Assembly (NCBI GenBank): GCA_905250125.1
Contig: CAJNOL010000678.1
Span: 7,305-71,304 of the forward strand
Reading direction: 5' to 3'
Source of the DNA: Rotaria sordida
Lineage: Eukaryota > Rotifera > Eurotatoria > Philodinida > Philodinidae
DNA: 64,000 nt
Shown: piece after piece, positions 25,541 to 37,247 of the stretch
Layout: each line of letters begins with the position of its first letter
Numbering within the stretch: the stretch's first letter is position 1
Translations under genes and position numbers: made by a program
Notes under the pieces: model-generated
What the model saw: only the letters and a program-made list of their open reading frames with translations
Told to the model about the DNA's origin: nothing
The model's database searches: none

Positions 25541-26069
25541 ATGCTTCGTCTTACGTTAACACGTCTTGTTGCAACAAGTCGAATAACAATTAGTTCTTCG
25601 AAAATTATAACTAATCATCATCGTAATTTTCTTCGAAATTTCTCATCACAATCCAATGATAATATTCACCAATCTAAAATTCCTTTAGCTAATATAAATA
25701 AAGGAGAAGAATCTAAACGAATGGGAATTCAATTTACGTGTAAAGTATGTGATCATAGATTACAAAAAACTTTTACTCGTCAGTCGTATGAACAAGGAGT
25801 TGTTATTATTCGATGTGATTCATGTTCAAGTCTTCATTTAATTGCCGATAATCTAGGTTGGTTTAAAGATTTAACACAAAATGGAAAATTCAAGTAATAT
25901 TTTGTGTTTTATCTATATCAAAGAAAATCTTTTGTTTTTCTCTTATAGAAATATTGCTCAAATGCTTCAAGCAAAAGGTGAAACAATACATCGTGTAACT
26001 GTTACTCCAACTACTGATGAATCAATATTAAACGAAGAAAAAATGACAGACAAGTTACTATTGAATTAG
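25541..26069 (+). CDS. DNLZ: DNL-type zinc finger protein (Hep1/Tim15/Zim17)
   Basis: Two exons, 25541-25893 and 25949-26069, with a 55-bp intron, encoding 157 aa. The first 45 residues are Arg/Ser/Thr-rich without acidic residues and form a mitochondrial presequence (MLRLTLTRLVATSR). The zinc ribbon is complete: Cys67 and Cys70 (FTCKVCDHR), Cys92 and Cys95 (RCDSC). The family hallmark follows as IADNLGWF (the D-N-L that names the family). These proteins bind mitochondrial Hsp70 in the matrix, keep it soluble and so support import and Fe-S cluster work. Length is normal for the family. The call is very secure. Confidence 0.95.
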
Positions 26070-27419
26070 ACCACAATAGTTACCTCCTAAATCATCGTAT
26101 GAAACATTGTTTCACTTGTTTTTGTTGCCAAATAAATATATTTTTCTTTATATAAAGAAATTTGTTTTTATTAATTTCTTAATTACAAAGTCTTTATGAA
26201 CTATTTGAAAATTTTTTCTTTAATAAGTAACAATTAGTTATTATTGCTGAATTCATAATTTAGAATTATTATCAACATGATTGTGTAACACTAATCTGAA
26301 TTAGTTATCATTTGACACTATAATGATTTTTCCATTTATATTTATTTAAATACAAAATGTACGATAAGAAACATTTTTGAGATTATTATAATATTTCTTA
26401 ACCACCGTCACTTTGAAATAAATCTATTAAATATCAATGATTTTGTTTAAATATTCCATCAAAAACAAAATTAATCATTTCATATTAGTTATTTATTTTA
26501 CTTTGTTGGTTTCAATATATAAAAAAAAAGACAATTTATATTTGTTTTAAGGGAAATATTTCAATCAAATCTTTATATATTCCACTAAATTTTCGAAAGA
26601 TTATACTTACGAATTAGGTATAGATCTTTATTCTTTTTTTTTAAAACTTTCTTAACTATATTATAAAGTCGATAGAAAGATATAAGAATCATGTAGTTAT
26701 GCGTCAATAGATGACTGATTATTTTTTGTGAATATTATGAAAGATTAGTATTGTATCTAAAACTTTTACAAATAATCAATCATACTATTTCAATCAGGAA
26801 ACTAATTTGGATTTCACACTAATAAATCAAATATGATTGACATTTTGAAATTCACAATCGATAAGTTTTTGGCAACAACATCATGTATAATGCTAACTGT
26901 ATCAAAACAAAGAGAAACTATCATCATTTCATTAGTTGTTGTTGTCATAAAAATAAGTCAAGACATGAATAGTTTTCAAAATGCAAAATATTTCATAGTA
27001 AATTTTGTAAGATCATGATTTCAATCTGAAATATTATAGAGACAATATCTTTGAACAATATACGTATATGATCGAATTTCTTTTGTTGTTTCATAAGCAT
27101 TAACATCAACAACGTCATTTTCGATTAACCTTTTGTTTACCGACAAAAGACACACCTACAGAAAATACAGTGACTTTACATCAAGCACATTTTCGTTTCT
27201 TAATGTAGAAATCTAATATGGACCGTAAATAAACGATAATATTGACAACTCCCACTGTTTAACGTTTTCTCTTACGTCAATATGTCGAAAAAATATGCAT
27301 TATAAGTGATTACATTAGTTTCACGTGATGATAAAGCATATGTCATATATATGCGTCACCGATTACTAAAAAATTAATTTATTTAAAATTATACTTATTC
27401 TTGTCGGTTTTAAATCAAA
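26070..27419. other. Intergenic, 1.35 kb
   Basis: A/T-rich, no supported gene. The polyadenylation region of DNLZ (AATAAATATA near 26132) lies at its start. The short frame at 26833-27018 is composition noise. Confidence 0.5.
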
Positions 27420-27790
27420 ATATTCAACATTTTGATTTCCTTCATATGAAGAGATTCTGTTTGTCAAGCTAATTCAACGAAAACTACAGTTGCCTTTTGA
27501 CCACATATTTCAATATCTTCGAATGAATCAATTTTTGTTTCTTTCAATTGTGCAGTCAGAGCTTTTCATTTAGCTAATAGTTCTATATTTTGTTTTTGAA
27601 ATTGTTCTAACTATTCAAGTCGTTTTTAATCTTGAAAAGTTTTTCGTATAATAGCAACAAGAGATATAACATCAGATATAAATTTAATATTAGAATGATT
27701 TCGTGAAATGAAAAGAGAAATTAAATAAGAACTATTATCTACATGAAGTTTTTCTATTGATATTAATCAGATCAAGTTCTTTTACCTACA
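27420..27790 (-). pseudogene. Decayed N-terminal fragment of an IRG-like GTPase paralogue
   Basis: On the minus strand one frame stays alignable across about 50 residues with the N-terminus of the intact GTPase at 28333. The fragment reads QNIELLAK, then KALTAQLKETKIDSFEDI, then GQKATVVFVELA. The intact gene reads ENTELMNR, then NELHKQIKKQRINSYEDL, then NQHAAQTIVKLA. At least four in-frame stops interrupt the fragment in this region, and the P-loop part is missing. It lies divergently, about 0.5 kb upstream of the intact copy, and suggests local duplication with inversion followed by decay. The boundaries are approximate. Confidence 0.75.
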
Positions 27791-28187
27791 AAAAGTTTAA
27801 AAAAAACACTTGTTTACTCATCGCAATGGTGAATTGATCGATGAACTGTCGGGGATGTAATACTCCTTCCCCCCCTCTCCAACAATGTTGGCTGCTTCGA
27901 GCCATCACTGACTAATTGTAATAACAATAGGATAAATCCCATTCATTTTCTTCATATAGAATTTCGAAAAAAAACCAATGATTTCATTTTCCTACATTAA
28001 GATTGTGATTGAGAGAGAAAGGTTCACAAGGGACAATTTCACATGATGAATATTACTAATGAATATGACGTTTTCTTCTTTTTCTTAATCTTGTGCGTCA
28101 CAAGATTACTCAATGAAGCGTACTTATTGTTAAATGAATAATAAAATTATTCTTTACACCTTTTATCTTTCCCACTAACTTTTACTT

Positions 28188-28195
28188 TATAAAAA
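28188..28195 (+). promoter_or_regulatory. TATA box of the IRG-like GTPase
   Basis: TATAAAAA lies about 145 bp upstream of the ATG and about 65 bp before a putative 5' UTR splice donor (GGTAAGTAG). It is the clearest TATA motif near a gene start in the window. Position and sequence only; no transcript evidence. Confidence 0.5.
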
Positions 28196-28252
28196 GTGTA
28201 GTACATAAAAGACAAGTTAGTTTATCTGTCGAAAGAAGTATAGACAGCAACG

Positions 28253-28313
28253 GTAAGTAGTTTCGTTGTAACGAATTCTAATAGTTTCATCTTTGTTTTT
28301 ATTTACAATTCAG
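28253..28313 (+). other. Probable 5' UTR intron of the IRG-like GTPase
   Basis: 61-bp segment opening GTAAGTAG and ending TTCAG, followed 20 bases later by the ATG at 28333. Size and signals match the coding introns of the window. Confidence 0.55.
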
Positions 28314-28332
28314 AACAAAAACTGTAGCAAAA

Positions 28333-29064
28333 ATGAATTCAAATTTAATTAAAGAATTTAATCGTTATAGAGAAGAAAATACTGAATTAATGAATAGATT
28401 TAATGAACTTCATAAACAAATAAAAAAACAAAGAATAAATTCATACGAAGATCTTCAACAAGTTAATCAACATGCAGCTCAAACTATTGTAAAACTTGCA
28501 TCAAATACTAAACCATTTCGATTAGGTGGACGTGCTTTTGGTTTTTATGGTTTAACATCAACAGGAAAAAGTACAATAATTAATAAATTACTTGGATATG
28601 ATTTATCTGACAAAGATGCTGGTAAAACAACAAAAGAAATTCAACGTTATGAAGGACAAAATTGTCGTCTCTTTGATATTCCTGATAAAAATGATGATAT
28701 GTCTTATTTTACTATGGAATATATTGCTTTTTGGAAAGGATTGACAAAAATATTAGTATTAATAACAACAACAATTACAGAAATGACAAATGTTTTTCAT
28801 CTTCTTGATGCGCTTAATCTTCGATATGATATTGTTATCAATAAATTTGATTTAGTACCTATTGAAAAAAGACAAGAGTTTAAAAAAAAAATAAATCAAC
28901 AAATTTGTGAATCTGAACTTCAAGGTGTTGATCATGTTTGGTATGTTAGTGCACTTAATCCAAATCAATGTCCTGATTGGTTGACTTTAGTTAATTCATT
29001 AACTTATCGTCCAGAAAATGTTTTTAATGATTATGATTCCGTCGATGATTTTTTTTATGAATAA
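28333..29064 (+). CDS. IRG/dynamin-like small GTPase-domain protein
   Basis: Intronless 243-aa coding region. A coiled N-terminal segment (residues 5-55, Glu/Gln/Lys-rich) leads into a GTPase domain. It has a P-loop GLTSTGKS at 73-80, a Thr pair typical of G2 (KTTKE, 99-102) and a G4 motif NKFD at 170-173. The G3 region is DIPDKND (115 onward) where most GTPases have DxPG, so the usual Gly is replaced. The order and size resemble immunity-related GTPases (IRG) or the G domain of larger dynamin-like proteins, but the helical C-terminal lobe is short. The family binds membranes and acts in cell-autonomous defence in other animals; that role is only inferred here. An inverted decayed paralogue lies just upstream. 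Confidence 0.75.
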   Translation: MNSNLIKEFNRYREENTELMNRFNELHKQIKKQRINSYEDLQQVNQHAAQTIVKLASNTKPFRLGGRAFGFYGLTSTGKSTIINKLLGYDLSDKDAGKTTKEIQRYEGQNCRLFDIPDKNDDMSYFTMEYIAFWKGLTKILVLITTTITEMTNVFHLLDALNLRYDIVINKFDLVPIEKRQEFKKKINQQICESELQGVDHVWYVSALNPNQCPDWLTLVNSLTYRPENVFNDYDSVDDFFYE

Positions 29065-29738
29065 ATTTGTAAATATATTTGTTGTTTGATAGAACTAACG
29101 AATGTTAGTGCAATATTGTCTTTTTTTTTCTTGTATTTATTATTCTTCCTTTCAAAACAAAATAAAGATAAAATAATCCTTAATTTTTGTCTTCGTGGTA
29201 TCGATTCCGATTTCATTGAAAGTTAACATGTTTAAGATGAAAGTATCTCAAGAATATCTTACAGAGTTTGAAATTGATCAATGAGCTTTTTTTTTTTGAT
29301 CACTCTTTTACATGTCGAAATGACATTGTATTCTGGCATTTAATATAGTAAAGTGAAGTATCTTTATCTCGTTTTATTTTTTTGACGAGAAATAAGACAA
29401 AAAATAAGTGGCAAGTGAATGTTTTATTTTTTCTTAACTAGTAAAATAAAGATAAAAGGGTATCTCTAGTCGATATTTTTTATTCTTTAGTTAGCTTTTA
29501 TCTAAATATTTATTTCGATTAGTTTGGTGTTTGTCATTCTTCGACATGCAATGTCAAATAGCTAACTCATTGCTTTTTCTTTCAATGCATTTCGATCAAT
29601 ATATTACCCGTATATTTTATAGTTTCATACAAATGTATACATAGACTAACATTTGATTGTTAGAGATTTTACTTTTTTCTGCATGAAAGAAGTACAAAAT
29701 AAAGTTTATTTTTCAGATCTATCTTTACTTTATTTTGT
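29065..29738. other. Intergenic spacer
   Basis: About 670 bp, A/T-rich, with AATAAAG signals for the GTPase gene at about 29160. Near the next start there is a TATATTTTATAG stretch around 29610. No gene seen. Confidence 0.5.
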
Positions 29739-30764
29739 ATGATGCCAACAACTCTATCTCATCAAAGTTTAAATCCTATTCAAAATGTCGATAAATATGA
29801 ATTACATCAAATTGGTTCTGGTTTTTGGAATGTTCGTAGTCATTTTAAAATTTTCGCTAAATTGATTGATATTGAAACACATATGTCATTGATACAATTA
29901 CATAATGGAAATTTTCTTATTATTGATACAGTCGAACTCAATGATAATCTTCGACAAGAAATTAATCATTTAACAGATAATGGAAATAAAATTGAAGCAG
30001 TAATTGGTACACATCCATTTCATACTCTATCATTTAGAACTTTTTATGAAGCATATCCAAATGCAGCTTATTATGGAACACCAAGACATTTACATCGATT
30101 GACAAAAATTCCATGGGTTGGAAGTCTCAATAATTGTGATGTGAGAAAAAAATGGGAGCCAGATGTAGAACTACGCATTCCAGCAGGTCAGTTATATATA
30201 TATATATAATGAATTTCAAATTTCATAGTCAAATTAAATGTGTATAAAATATTTCTTAAATATTAATCAATACTTAGTACAAAGTTTGGTCAGGCTTTTT
30301 TTTTTGTTCTAGGTACCGAATTTATCAATCCACAACCTGAATCATCGAATCATTTTACATGTGTTTTTGTCTATCATCCAGCATCTGCTACTCTTCATGT
30401 TGATGATACAATAGTTTATACAGATAAACCTAGTTTTTTACTCAAGTTATTTGGTTATAAAGATGGTGCTATGGCTTTTCATCCATCAATAAAAAGTGTT
30501 GGTCTTCATCCGACAAGTGATGCTCCATATTTATTTCGTGACTGGATGCGTAATATGTTACATGATTGGCCTTTTGAAAATATTTGTTGTGCTCATATGG
30601 GTGTTAAAATAGGTGGTGCACATGCCGATGTTTTTGCACTACTTGATAAAACAGAAAATTTATTTGCGAAATTAAGTAAGAAAAATCGTAAAAGAAATCC
30701 CGAAAGTGAATTATTCGCAGGCAATCATCATAATATGAATATTCATGGAGATGAATGTGGATGA
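29739..30764 (+). CDS. Metallo-beta-lactamase-fold-like hydrolase (DUF4336-like)
   Basis: Two exons, 29739-30186 and 30313-30764, with a 126-bp intron; 900 nt, 299 aa. After a 25-residue lead it shows a beta-lactamase-type fold pattern: THMSLIQLHNGNFLIIDT, then EAVIGTHPFHT (residues 87-96) in the position of the HxHxDH metal site. LYxT-like YYGTPRH, a second FVYHPASATLHVDD block and a late CCAHMG histidine follow. HPFH rather than HxHxDH means metal binding is altered or uses other residues. This pattern recalls bacterial and fungal proteins of the DUF4336-like group, from memory only. Substrate unknown. No signal peptide, so probably cytosolic. Confidence 0.65.
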
Positions 30765-33700
30765 TGATATTATTATTTATTTTTAAATAAACATTTTTTT
30801 AATGTCACTTTTCCTATCTTAATAAGAAAACATTGTCTTCATTATATCCGACATTGATTTCAGTTGTTTATGCATTTATATATGAATAAGATAAAGCAAA
30901 CAGCGATTTTTTGATGAAAATAATCTTTGGATGATAGAGATGTTAATTAGAATTTGAACATTTAAACAATCTATATTTTTACTGCTGTTTTCTTTCACTA
31001 AAAATGTGTTCATATCTGTAATATTTCACAATAACTTTAAGAAAAAACAATAAAACTTGGATTAAATCAATATATAATCTAGTCGTTTGTTTTTATTCTA
31101 ATGCTTACGCACATTGACGGGTCAACATCCAAATTTTAGGTATGACAATATATCGAGTCATCTCTTAGGAAAAAAATGATAAACACATTTTTAGTAAGCA
31201 GTTGAGTATGTTCTGATTTTATTTATATTACTGATAAAATTGTTTAGGTATGGTAATTACCATCAATTGCTCTCTAGTGGCCCGTAGATGCTTATAAAAT
31301 ATATTGAAATTTCATTTAGTAAATAAAAAGAAATTATATTAATCATAAGCAAGTGATAACCTGAGGAAACAATATTGTATGATAGTATTTTGGATGCCCA
31401 AAAAGTTATTAAAAAAGTATTGGAATATCTTGACCAATTCGGCTGAATTTTTTACCACTGATGATGGAAACATATTCATAACTCATTTACGTAAAGAAAA
31501 AATATTGATAAAACTGCTTCGAAGTATCATTTGTGACTTCAATAAAAATAATATCTCTTATGATGGGTTCGAAAAAACAGTATGTACGTATATCATAGTT
31601 TTATATTATATGGTATCTTATGTTGTCTGAAACGAATTAAATCGGGAGTATTCTTTTATAATTGGAAACCAATTAATCTATTTGATACAGTATAATGAAT
31701 GTATGCTAATTTATTTTTCAAAAATAACTTTTAGAATACACTGTACATGATTTCGTTGTGGAATTCTTAGACAATCATATTTCTTCATTGAAGTCAATAT
31801 TGTTACTTTGAAAGAATCTTTGTCAATGTTTCCAGTAACCTGCTCAGCAGAGAGGATTGAGGAATCAATTCTCCCCTTCCCCTTTGGCGGAGAAAAATAC
31901 AGGACGTTCTTAAAGTTACTAAAAACAAATTCTAATATCTTCACTGAGTCTTAACTATATAAGCTGATTTTCCTTCTGATGATAGAAGAGAGTTCCAAGT
32001 TTTTATCGAGAAGAAAACATTTAAGAATATTAATTAAAAACTGAGACAAGTTATGTCAATACAAAAAATTTGTGTTTTCAAGAAGAGACAACAGCAGTCT
32101 TCCCGGTTGTTCGAAAATTTCATGCACAAGAAAGCACTCGAAAAAGCCTTTGTAACTGTGGAAAAGTCAATGAACCTGGTGAAGGCATTGGAAAGACAAT
32201 AAAGCTCGCAAAACTATGAAAACATAGTGAAATTATACGGTAAACTTTTGTGTTATAATACTTTTTGGTTCTATTTTTAATTAGTTATTCTTATGGTTTT
32301 TTTTCTGTAAATAAAAAGTTAGAACTCCTCTATCATTAGAAAAAGAGATAGGACATTTAGTTCAAACCTAATGAAGATATTCGAATTTATTTTGGTACAG
32401 TGACTTTTAGGGCATCCTACACTTGTATGAAAGGATGAGCAAACAATCATCTACAGGAAAATTTCAGGCTTTTATCATGGCAATTTTCCCTGAAAATGGT
32501 CAATCCCTCTTAGAAAAATTCCTGGGCACATGCTTCATGAATGATTGTGCATATGTGAACGATAAAATGAATTTGAGTTAAATATAATTACAGTTAAGAT
32601 TCAACCTGTTGGAAACATTCGAGTATTTATGACATCTCCTAAAATAAATTGAATCGCAATTATCACAAATACTTGTATTGTTAATATCATGCGACAAAAT
32701 TTGCGGATAATGATCAGCATGTTAAGGTGTCCTTTTTTCATGAAATTCTAACCCTCAATTAATTGATCATATCGAACATATATAAAAATATTTTCTTGAA
32801 ATATTTTGACAGATGTTTGTATGCTTTTCTATAGAATACAATATGTCGAAATCGTATGTTTTATTTTAGTTTATTTTTGTTTGAATTTTTTCTCCTTATA
32901 TAAGATGTTTTATAGGTATCTTTTGATGATCTATCCATTTTTATATTCTTGTTACAGTGATGGATCTTCTTGCAATTGTTATTAATGGATCTGACAGCTG
33001 TGAAATTGCTACTTTATAATATGTTTGACATAAACTGAGCATAGAAACTCATAATCAATAATCAATGTTTTTCATTTAAAGAAAGATTTTCTTATTGAGT
33101 TGCGTGTTTTTAAGACGACTGATTTGGAAACTTGCTAGAATTTAATAGTATTCAACTCATATTTTAAGATGAATAAAACAATATCTGAATTATGTAGGGA
33201 AATAAAAAATACAATATATTCAATTGATTTGTTATTAACCTATAAATATTGATAAAATTATAAACAACAAACTGTTTATCAAATATTCTTATACAAGATC
33301 ATCTAAAGGATTTATTTAAGTGTGAAAGATTTCATTAAAATTACAACTTATAAGAAGTAACAGAGTCAAATTATCGTTGGATCTGAAAAAAGTTTGAAAT
33401 ATTTTTCTATTAGCTTACACACAACATGAAACGATTAAAAAAAATCTTTTTTTAACTTCGTTTGTCTCATTACATAGTTTTATTGATTTCTCAATATTCA
33501 AATGATTTTCAAAACGATTTTAAAAGAATAAATTGAACAGTCAAAAAAAAAGATAAGATATTTGCTCGAGAAATCATCTTCAAAGTTGATCATTAGATAT
33601 TGATAATAGTTCATATTCATAAACTGTGGTGATATGCAGGGAGAATGCCACTTTCACATTCTTTTCTGGTGCATGATGAACTGGTTAAGTACGTCCAATC

Positions 33701-34719
33701 AAATAAAATGGTACATCATTGCTTATTCTAGAAAACAAAAGCACTTTATCACTTTCATAATAGATAGCATTGTGTTTTGTTCGTCGATGCATTTCCATGA
33801 ACTATTTTTTTTTTATAAGATCATCGGCGAAATCTTCATAGTCACTTATAGATCAGAATAAGATAATATTACCTTATTTTCATTTACTATTAAGAACAGA
33901 TGTCATCTATGTTGAAGAATGTTCTTTTATATGAAAACAAAAACTTCACATAAAACAGATTTATCTCGTCTTATATTGAACTCTAATTAATAGAATTATC
34001 TTTCAAAAAATAGAACAAATGATGAATTTACAGTTGAACATTTAACATCTCGTCTAATTAGTTTTTTTCAGAGAATTCAGTAAATGAAGAAAAAGGACGT
34101 GATATATAGGTATACATTTTTACATTGATATCTGATATGTTTAACGATATACAAAAATTTGCTGTGTAAATATGGAATATCGATCAGATAATTGAATATA
34201 ATTTGGCATGGTCAAATGCTGATTTTGAGGCTTCATATTAGGTTCTTAACAAGTATTCATCAACTCAAAATGATACTAAATGTACAATATCAACAAAATG
34301 GAACGATATCTCATTGGAATTATTGTGATATTTTTCATAAATACTTTAATTTATACAAAATTTTGATATATAACATTGTTATACATGAAAACAAATATTC
34401 ACAATTTGAAGAAATAATATGGATGCATAAATAATAGTGGTAAATAACCATTATTTTCTCTATGTGGTAATAATCGTTTACCTTGAATTGGTTTATAAAA
34501 AAAAAACAACATATGTTTGTCGAGTTAGACAAACGACAAGAAAAAGAATGAATAAACGAGTAAAGACAATAAAAACAAAAAAACAAGACTCATAATGTAT
34601 CATACACGCGTTTCATAAAATAATAGCAACTGCCTCGGATACTAATATCTTTATTTCTTCTATAAAACGGGGCGATTAGATATTTTTATCTTAAAAATAT
34701 ATTTAAGAGAAGAATAACT
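30765..34719. other. Intergenic desert, 3.95 kb
   Basis: No gene could be supported. Short frames (31379-31630, 31711-31944, 33634-33861, 34192-34434) have no family resemblance and no splice partners. A less AT-rich stretch near 32080-32210 might be an old coding remnant but was not identifiable. Confidence 0.45.
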
Positions 34720-36303
34720 ATGGCAACAAAATTAAATGAATTATTAGGAGAAGAACTTGTTCGACACAATGAATCGGATGATGAATCAAGTCGAATATCA
34801 ACAAGTCAACTTAATGGAAAAACTCTCGTACTTTATTTTTCGTCTGTTTATTTTGCATAAATGTAAGAACGACATAGTCATTTTGTCTTTTATAGAGCTC
34901 ATTGGTGTCAACCTTGTCGACATTTTACACCAAAATTAGCTAAAGCATTTAAAGAAGTTAATGATGACATAAAAAACAAATTAGATATCGTTTTTGTTTC
35001 ATGTGATGAAAATCAAGAAGATTTTAATGAATATTTCAAAGAAATGCCATGGAAAGCATTATCTTTCTCTGGTATGTGAGTTTCTTTAATTCAACTAATA
35101 AGAAAAAAAGTAATGCGCTATTATGAAAAAAAAAAATATCAACATAATCTTTGCCCTATTATTCTTTTTCATAGTCATACGAAAAAGAATTTCTTTTTAA
35201 CTTTTCACCTATGTACATTATTTGATGAATATATTTGAATTTAGATCGTGATCATTCGAAGAAATTAGGTGAAAAATTCAACGTCAACGGTATTCCATGT
35301 TTGGTTGTTGTGTCTCCTTCGCTTGAAATAATAACTTCGGATGGTGTCGATGAAATATACGGTGCTCCTAAAGAAGCTTTACGTAAATGGTCTCAAGGAA
35401 AACGTTTATTTTGGACTCGTGAACCACGAAACGATGAATATGTGTGGGAATATACTAATTGCACCGAATGTTTTATGAAGCCTTTAGTTGGTTTACGGCA
35501 TGGTTGTACAAATAAAGAGTGTCAAATTGATTTATGTGAAACATGTTTATCAAAAAATAAACATGAACATCCTCTCGTTGAATATCTGATCCCGGACCGA
35601 CAATATTCATTAGAAAAACTTCTATTATCAATACCTTATTTACTTGATCCTAAAACAGAAGAAAAAATTGAAACAAAAACAATGTTGAAAAATGATATTA
35701 AAAGTGTTGGATTTTATTTTTCGGCTCATTGGTGTCCACCTTGTCGCAGATTCACACCCGAACTAGTCGAAATTTATAAACGAGCACAAACAAATTCTCA
35801 TCCTTTCCATATTATATTCATATCATGTGATGAAGATCAAGAATCATTCAATAGTTATCGATCAGAAATGCCTTGGCCTGCGGCTCCAATGAATTCAGGT
35901 GCAGTTCCTGCGGAATACTTTCAATTTTCTGGTAAGAATCAGTTCTATTAAATTTGTTTATCAGTTTATATCTATTTTTTTTTATGTAACAGGCATTCCA
36001 TCATTGATTGTTGTATCATCTAATGGAACAATTTTGTCACGTCGTGGTCATGAAGATGTTGCACGTTTTGGTGTTCAAGCTTTACAAACATGGTCACGAG
36101 GTGAAAAATTAGCTCGTCCTTCGCCAGATGAATATGAATGGCGACATGTCATTTGTGACGGATGTCAAATGTCTCCTCTTATTGGTCAAAGATATAGTTG
36201 TCCTATCTGTGGCAATTATGATCTTTGTTCAGCATGTGAAAAGAAAGGACATGAACATTTACTTGTACTTCAACTGCAACCAGATGATCATGATGAAGAA
36301 TAA
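34720..36303 (+). CDS. Nucleoredoxin-like protein, duplicated thioredoxin + ZZ finger
   Basis: Four exons, 34720-34841, 34896-35071, 35245-35931 and 35993-36303; 1296 nt, 431 aa. It is an internal tandem duplication of a two-domain unit. Unit 1 has a tryparedoxin/nucleoredoxin-type domain with WCQPC at about 44-48 and a cis-Pro loop [11 protein letters not shown]-type zinc finger follows (about 172-213, CTEC...CQIDLCETC...HEH). Unit 2 repeats it with WCPPC at 262-266, the loop GIPSLIVV and a second ZZ finger (about 383-425, CDGC...CPIC...LCSACEK...HEH). Both redox sites are intact, so thiol-disulfide oxidoreductase activity is expected. ZZ fingers usually bind peptides or proteins. Vertebrate NXN has thioredoxin-like domains but no ZZ fingers. 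Confidence 0.88.
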
Positions 36304-36749
36304 AACGAAATGACAAAATCTGTTCAACATTATAGACTCATTTTAAATAGTTTTTCATCAGAAATAGAATTAGTTAATTTTTTAAAAAGACTTCGCATAA
36401 TGTCTTGTTACAAAAGATGTTTGACGCGGAAACAAACAAAAATAAAAATCTAATCTGATATTGGACACTTGTAAATATATTATATTCAGAAGATCATTAC
36501 GGTAAAATACTCTCAATCTATAGAGATGATGTATATTCTATATGAAATCTGCAAAAAACAAGTAAATCTATGTGCAATATATAGATGACTCAAACTGTTA
36601 TTCTACAATCATATTAAAAGATGAATCACATAAGGTTATTCCATTTTCTGTTGTAAAATCCAGTTAATAAGTTAAAAGGCAAAGTAATAAAATTTTTTCA
36701 AACGTTTATATCATCGATTCAATTGAAAGGATAAGTTCAAGAAAAATAC
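36304..36749. other. Spacer up to the hAT MITE
   Basis: About 450 bp of A/T-rich sequence with the 3' UTR of the thioredoxin/ZZ gene. No gene seen. Confidence 0.5.
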
Positions 36750-37056
36750 CAGAGATGTCCATCGCGGCTCAGAATCTGCCGCTGCCGCGATGGTATTCGA
36801 AAAAATGTTTTGATTTTCAAGCCTGTGACTGGTTTGAACTAGAACTGATGCCGCTAATCGATCAGATTCGTTAAGTCTTACAGTATAGCATACATGAACA
36901 TGCAGATTCTGTGCAAATTCATGAAATTTTGAAATTTTTTCCTAAGAAAGTTGCGGCCGCCTCGCTGCTGCTGCGACAACAAAATAAAAATCTCTCCCGC
37001 GCCGCGATGGTTTTTGGAAAAAATCTGCCGCTGCCGCGCCGCGATGGACATCTCTG
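36750..37056. mobile_element. Non-autonomous hAT-type MITE, 307 bp
   Basis: The ends are perfect terminal inverted repeats of at least 19 bp (CAGAGATGTCCATCGCGGC), with the CAGRGRTG start typical of hAT elements. It is flanked by a perfect 8-bp target site duplication AAAAATAC at 36742-36749 and 37057-37064, the length hAT elements make. The inside is GC-rich (repeated CTGCCGCTGCCGCG words), in sharp contrast to its surroundings. There is no transposase. The intact TSD and ends suggest a fairly recent insertion. Confidence 0.93.
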
Positions 37057-37160
37057 AAAAATACAAAAAATGTCGTGAACTTCTCTTAGATATAGAATTA
37101 AGGGGAAAGCAACTGATTTAAAGCAACTGCAAATCAAAATTCAATCACATGATTCACTTA

Positions 37161-37247
37161 AACTCATTTAAATCATCTTAAACCATTTGAACTCATTTAA
37201 ATCATCTTAAACCATTTGAACTCATTTAAATTTTCTTGAATCATTTG
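37161..37247. repeat. Minisatellite, 29-bp unit x 3
   Basis: Three head-to-tail copies of a 29-bp unit beginning AACTCATTTAAATCATCTTA. Copies 1 and 2 look identical; copy 3 carries a few changes. It sits about 100 bp from the hAT MITE. Confidence 0.9.

Noticed and set aside
32080-32215. Possible coding remnant (frame with CNCGKVNEPGEGIGKTI)
   Set aside because: Too short and not assignable to a family; no splice or stop context.
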